Positions 6,432 through 9,972 of a stretch of 9,972 nucleotides of DNA are shown here, piece by piece. Every line of letters begins with the position of its first letter. The first letter of the stretch is position 1. The position numbers and the translations under genes are program-made. The stretch comes from Treponema sp. UBA4326 (lineage in GTDB: Bacteria; Spirochaetota; Spirochaetia; Treponematales; Treponemataceae), in assembly GCA_002393835.1 (NCBI GenBank), contig DGTW01000230.1, forward strand, positions 1 through 9,972, given 5' to 3'. Below the pieces are notes generated by a model. The model was not told where the DNA came from and searched no databases. It was given only the letters and a program-made list of their open reading frames with translations.

Positions 6432-6693
6432 GCTTCAATTATATATGATAAAGTAAATATTTTGTATCATTTTCGCAATAAATTGTATGAAAATCGTAAA
6501 ATCCTGATTCTTAAAACTGTATTATTTAAAATCTGAAAGAAATCGAATCAAAAAAATTTATATTTTGCATATTAAATTTGAAAGTCAGCACATAAAGTAT
6601 TATCAGAGAATTGTCGTAAAAATCTGATTCCAAAAGAATTTGCATTTTTACGACGGTCAGAAAAAGTTTACATTTAGAAATGGAGGATTTCTT
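6432..6693. promoter_or_regulatory. divergent AT-rich control region between regulator and pectin methylesterase
   Basis: This 262-base region holds no gene. It contains a 15-of-17 direct repeat beginning TCGTAAAA at 6494-6510 and 6614-6630, exactly 120 bases apart, and a perfect 11+11 inverted repeat at 6613-6654. A possible -10 for the regulator is TACAAT (6487-6482, minus), without a good -35; the first direct repeat covers the place where the -35 would be, as in promoters that need an activator. For the esterase, TTGAAA (6578-6583) and TATTAT (6598-6603) are separated by only 14 bases, so this promoter is doubtful. The esterase ribosome binding site is GGAGG at 6682-6686, seven bases before the ATG. 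Confidence 0.5.
6613..6654. repeat. perfect inverted repeat upstream of the pectin methylesterase
   Basis: GTCGTAAAAAT (6613-6623) and ATTTTTACGAC (6644-6654) are exact reverse complements around 20 bases. Inside, GATTC (6626-6630) can pair with GAATT (6636-6640). The centres of the arms are 31 bases apart, about three helical turns, which would suit a dimer contacting one face of DNA. If transcription starts just upstream it would instead form a long stem-loop at the 5' end of the mRNA. No T run suitable for termination follows. The left arm overlaps one copy of the direct repeat. Confidence 0.6.
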
Positions 6694-9600
6694 ATGAAAA
6701 TTGGAAAAGTTATGAAAGCAAGTTCCAAGCTTCTTGCGATTCTTGCTTCTAGTTTCCTGTTGTTCGGCACTATCGCCTGTTCAAGCGATGATGATGACGA
6801 GCCGGGCACGGTAAGCCCGACCAGTCAGCCGGACAGTAGTGCTAGTGGTGGTGGTTCAACAAGTACCGCACATCTTGTTGATTTAACAAATACTGGTGTT
6901 ACATGGGATTCTGAAACAAATAGTGTTAAAAATACCGTTGCTACAGAAGCATACTTGGTTTATAACCATAAAGTTGATATTGCAAATGACACAGTTGCAT
7001 TGCAAGCAAAGGTAAAATTCTCATCAACTGGTGGTCATGTGGGTGTAGGATTTATTAGCGTTGAAGGAACTGCTCGAAAAGGCTATCAGCTTTTGACTGC
7101 ACAAAACATTAAGAATGTCGGTTGTACGGAAGGCGGAAGCGGTCAAGGATTTGACTCAAAGGTTGAAGGATTTGCATGGACTACAAATAAGGATTATATC
7201 TTTAATGTTTCAATTTCGAATGGAAAAATCAGCTATATTGTATATGACACGGATGGAACGACCGAACTTGCTGTAAAAAAAGATACCGTTATTTATCATG
7301 GTGCAAATGACATCGTATATCCTGCATTTGGAGGTACACAAGCTTCCAACTTTACCTATAGCGACATCTCTGTTACGGTAAATGGTACAAAGAAAACCAT
7401 CGATGGAATCGATGCTCAGGGACAATTGCCAACGCTATCACTTGATAAGAATGTAATTCGTATCAAATCAACTGAAACTGGCACAATCAAAGCGACTGCA
7501 ACATATAACGGTACTTCTGCAAAAGTGACGGCTGTATCTGCTGATGAAAGCGCAGTTAGGGTTTCAGCCGCTAATGATGGTACGATTACGGTAACTCCTA
7601 AAAAAGCAACTCCTGGAGTAACCGTAACTGTTACAAATGCTTCTGCAACATATATTACGGCATCGTTTACAGTTGTTGTTGCAGATTATCCTACAGCAAA
7701 TGCATATACATTGAATGTTTATCCGGCTGTTGGAGCAACTTCTGCTTATACTGATGGTGCATTGCGCTTGACCTTTGATGCAGAACCGACTCTTAATTCT
7801 GCAAGTTTTGTTGCAATCTTTGATTCTGATGGAGAACTTGTTGATACAATCACGATGAGTGATGAAAAGCAGGCAACAAATGCAGGAAATACAATCAAAG
7901 TAAAGAGCCAGCTTGTCCGAGTTGTTGGAAACGATGTGCTTATTACTCCCCATTTCGGAGTACTCGCTAATGAAAAAACTTATTATGTTGCTATTCCGCA
8001 AAATGCAATTACGGGTAAAATAGGTGGTGTTGACTTTGATGGTCTCTCAAATGACAAGGGTGCAGTAAATGCATGGAAATTTACAACCCGCGCAGCTCAT
8101 GCTGCGGCTGCAACGATGACCGTTTCTTCTGATGAGTCTGCAACACCTGATTTCCGCACGATTTATGGGGCGTTGTCAGCAATCGGAACTTCAAGCACAG
8201 ATTCATTCACAATTAATGTCGCAGCCGGCGAATACTATGAACTTGTGAACGCTAAAATCGCGGGAACTGTAAAAATTGTAGGACCGGCTACTGCAGAGGC
8301 AAACGGAACTGACACAACAAAGAATGCTGTTATCAAGTATATCAACCACAACGATTGGAATGGTGGTACGGCTATTCGTCCTTCATTCTATGTCGGTGGA
8401 ACTGGAAATCTTGTTCTTGAAAACTTGACTATTTGGAATGCTACTCGTCGAGGAGTTGATACAACTGCTCAAGAAGCACAGGCTGAGGCAATTTACTTCC
8501 AGTCTACTGGAACTTTTGCTGCTTATAATTCAACATTTAAGAGCTATCAGGATACTGTACAACTTGGTAACAAAGGCGGAAAAGGTTGGTTCTATAAGTG
8601 TTATATTGAAGGAGACGTAGACTTTTTGTGGGGAACCGCAGATGTCGCTTTGTTTGAGGAATGTAAACTTGTCGCTTTGAACGATTCTGCAAGAGCAACA
8701 AAGTCAGAGGATTTGCTTGTTGCTAGAACATACCTTACAAGCAACAAAATTGCAAAAGGTTTTGTCGTTTTTAATTCACAGATTGAAGTTGCAGATGGAA
8801 TTACGCTCGCATTTGGTCGTTGTGCTGGCAGTGGAGATGGCTTCTATGATCAGTGTGCTGTAGTAAATACAAAAGTGACGGGTACATTGAGTGATGCATG
8901 GTGGACTGCAAAGAACTATACACCGCTTAAAGACCACGAAATCAATGTCGGTTGGAAAGACTACAACATAACAAATGCAAGTGATGCAGTAATTACACCT
9001 TCTGCTCGATGTTCAAATACTGCTGCAATTACGGATGCGGTTTATAATCTCGAATTCAATGGTCGAAATACAATTCTCAACCGAATTTACGATTCAACCA
9101 CATCTGCTTACATAGATGCTTCTTCAAAGTGGGATGTTTCTGCTTTGGAAACAGAATTCTCTGCAACAGCAGATGCATCTTTGAATAATAATTATGGTGC
9201 GGCTGTTGATAAGACAACATTGGATTATTCTTGGACTGATGCGGATGCAATTGCAGCAGATGTAAATATTCAAAATAAAGCCGAAGCTTGGGATGATTTA
9301 TACATTGATGCAACAACAGGAAAATTTGCAGCAAAAGGACGTGATTCTTGGATTCAGTGCAACACAGGTACAAAAATCTATGTCCCTGTAAAAACAGATG
9401 CTGTAATCACGATTACAACATACAGTGCAAATGTATCAGCAACTGTTGGCGAATCAGCAACTGCAATTTCTTCTGGGGACGATAAGATTCTAAAGTACAG
9501 CTTCAAAATTGCAGATGCCGTTACGGTTACTGGTAAAGACGGAAAATATGCACTGATTACATTTGGTGCAAATGATTACATTGGTGCAATTACAAGAACT

Positions 9601-9972
9601 GTCGTCAATGATAAAACTTGGACGGACGCAAATGCGATTGCAGCAGAAGTAAATATCCAAAGTAAAACTGACACTTGGGATGATTTGTACATTGATGCAA
9701 CAACAGGAAAATTCGCTGCGAAGGGACGAGATTCTTGGATTCAGTGCAATTCAGGAACAAAAATTTATGTTCCTGTGAAAACAGATGCTGTAATCACGAT
9801 TACAACATACAGTGCAAATGTATCAGCAACTGTTGGCGAATCAGCAACTGCAATTTCTTCTGGGGACGATAAGATTCTAAAGTACAGCTTCAAAATTGCA
9901 GATGCCGTTACGGTTACTGGTAAAGACGGAAAATATGCACTGATTACATTTGGTGCAAATGATTACATTGGT
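6694..9972 (+). CDS. multidomain lipoprotein pectin methylesterase, CE8 (3' end outside window)
   Basis: ATG 6694, seven bases after GGAGG, opens 1093 codons without a stop up to the window edge. It starts with a lipoprotein signal: a hydrophobic core, then TIAC with Cys29 as the likely lipid site, then an acidic Asp-rich linker, so a membrane-anchored surface or periplasmic enzyme is expected. Residues about 60-240 look like a beta-sandwich of unknown family; about 245-335 resemble a bacterial Ig-like domain; about 340-462 resemble an SbsA-type Ig domain. The CE8 beta-helix runs about 475-800: EAIYFQ (598-603), QDTV (619-622, D620 acid/base), GDVDFLWG (640-647, D643 nucleophile) and FGR (707-709, R709). 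It hydrolyses pectin methyl esters to pectate and methanol. The usual LGRPW is FGRCA here, so the substrate-contacting Trp is missing or moved. From about 847 the protein consists of 129-residue repeats, possibly carbohydrate-binding. Confidence 0.92.
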   Translation, partial: MKIGKVMKASSKLLAILASSFLLFGTIACSSDDDDEPGTVSPTSQPDSSASGGGSTSTAHLVDLTNTGVTWDSETNSVKNTVATEAYLVYNHKVDIANDTVALQAKVKFSSTGGHVGVGFISVEGTARKGYQLLTAQNIKNVGCTEGGSGQGFDSKVEGFAWTTNKDYIFNVSISNGKISYIVYDTDGTTELAVKKDTVIYHGANDIVYPAFGGTQASNFTYSDISVTVNGTKKTIDGIDAQGQLPTLSLDKNVIRIKSTETGTIKATATYNGTSAKVTAVSADESAVRVSAANDGTITVTPKKATPGVTVTVTNASATYITASFTVVVADYPTANAYTLNVYPAVGATSAYTDGALRLTFDAEPTLNSASFVAIFDSDGELVDTITMSDEKQATNAGNTIKVKSQLVRVVGNDVLITPHFGVLANEKTYYVAIPQNAITGKIGGVDFDGLSNDKGAVNAWKFTTRAAHAAAATMTVSSDESATPDFRTIYGALSAIGTSSTDSFTINVAAGEYYELVNAKIAGTVKIVGPATAEANGTDTTKNAVIKYINHNDWNGGTAIRPSFYVGGTGNLVLENLTIWNATRRGVDTTAQEAQAEAIYFQSTGTFAAYNSTFKSYQDTVQLGNKGGKGWFYKCYIEGDVDFLWGTADVALFEECKLVALNDSARATKSEDLLVARTYLTSNKIAKGFVVFNSQIEVADGITLAFGRCAGSGDGFYDQCAVVNTKVTGTLSDAWWTAKNYTPLKDHEINVGWKDYNITNASDAVITPSARCSNTAAITDAVYNLEFNGRNTILNRIYDSTTSAYIDASSKWDVSALETEFSATADASLNNNYGAAVDKTTLDYSWTDADAIAADVNIQNKAEAWDDLYIDATTGKFAAKGRDSWIQCNTGTKIYVPVKTDAVITITTYSANVSATVGESATAISSGDDKILKYSFKIADAVTVTGKDGKYALITFGANDYIGAITRTVVNDKTWTDANAIAAEVNIQSKTDTWDDLYIDATTGKFAAKGRDSWIQCNSGTKIYVPVKTDAVITITTYSANVSATVGESATAISSGDDKILKYSFKIADAVTVTGKDGKYALITFGANDYIG
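9232..9972 (+). repeat. 387-base tandem repeats in the pectin methylesterase C-terminus
   Basis: Unit 1 spans 9232-9618 and unit 2 begins at 9619 and is cut by the window end after 354 bases. The period is exactly 387 bases (129 residues), so the frame is kept. Each unit starts near W-T/S-D and carries WDDLYIDATTGKFAAKGRD, then SWIQCN, GTKIYVPVKTDAVITITTY and a GKDGKYALITFGANDYIG end. The strand-rich pattern suggests a beta-sandwich, perhaps binding polysaccharide; I do not recognise a named family. The first 162 bases differ at 24 positions between units, while the next 192 bases are identical. More units may follow outside the window. Confidence 0.93.

Noticed and set aside
6096..6536. A plus-strand open frame of 146 codons reading into the control region
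   Set aside because: It overlaps the sensor domain of the regulator antisense, has no ribosome binding site and resembles no family I know.
7564..8001. A 145-codon open frame on the minus strand inside the esterase gene, rich in Cys, Ser, Ile and Asn
   Set aside because: It is antisense to the Ig-like domains of a clearly coding gene; its odd composition mirrors the Thr/Val/Ala codons of the real frame, and it has no ribosome binding site or recognisable domain.
9232..9972. CRISPR-like or mobile-element explanation of the repeats at the right edge
   Set aside because: The repeats are 387 bases long, directly adjacent, in frame and coding, with mostly silent differences in the diverged part, so they are protein domain repeats.

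Overview
The window looks like a chromosomal segment of a host-associated, pectin-degrading spirochaete, most likely a Treponema of the rumen, gut or mouth. This rests on the company of genes: a PL1 pectate lyase, a multidomain lipoprotein pectin methylesterase with a loose TIAC lipobox, a DUF3943 outer-membrane protein, and a large LacI-sensor/AraC regulator. The genus is inferred from style and could not be tested by a search.

Layout. Positions 1-426 (+) hold the C-terminal end of a pectate lyase cut by the window edge. Convergent to it, 584-2036 (-) is a DUF3943-type protein with a signal peptide whose last fifth lies in another frame. The 169-base divergent region 2037-2204 carries two good sigma-70-like promoters. 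The one facing the DUF3943 gene has a perfect 11+11 inverted repeat filling the space from -35 to -10. Then comes aspS (2205-4040, +), bacterial aspartyl-tRNA synthetase. Right after its stop codon is a 90-base stretch with two hairpins (4041-4130), and then a second, diverged copy of the last 25 codons of aspS (4131-4205). That copy is in the same frame, and the frame stays open from the aspS stop codon to the second stop. Only six bases later ends a convergent 739-residue regulator (4212-6431, -). A 262-base AT-rich region with repeat structures (6432-6693) separates it from the divergent pectin methylesterase gene (6694 to beyond the window end, +). That gene reads without a stop for 1093 codons and ends in 387-base tandem repeats.

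How they fit together. The methylesterase removes methyl groups from pectin at or near the cell surface, which makes the substrate that PL1 pectate lyases cleave. The regulator, divergent from the esterase and built like sugar-responsive XylR-type proteins, is the natural candidate controller. Housekeeping aspS sits between the two pectin enzymes, and the aspS remnant behind it suggests past recombination here.

The most unusual points are the duplicated aspS tail with its open frame and hairpin spacer, the abrupt change from about 15% divergence to perfect identity within the methylesterase repeats, the palindrome lying exactly across the DUF3943 promoter, and the direct plus inverted repeats in the regulator/esterase intergenic region. 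I see no tRNA, rRNA, CRISPR array or transposase.
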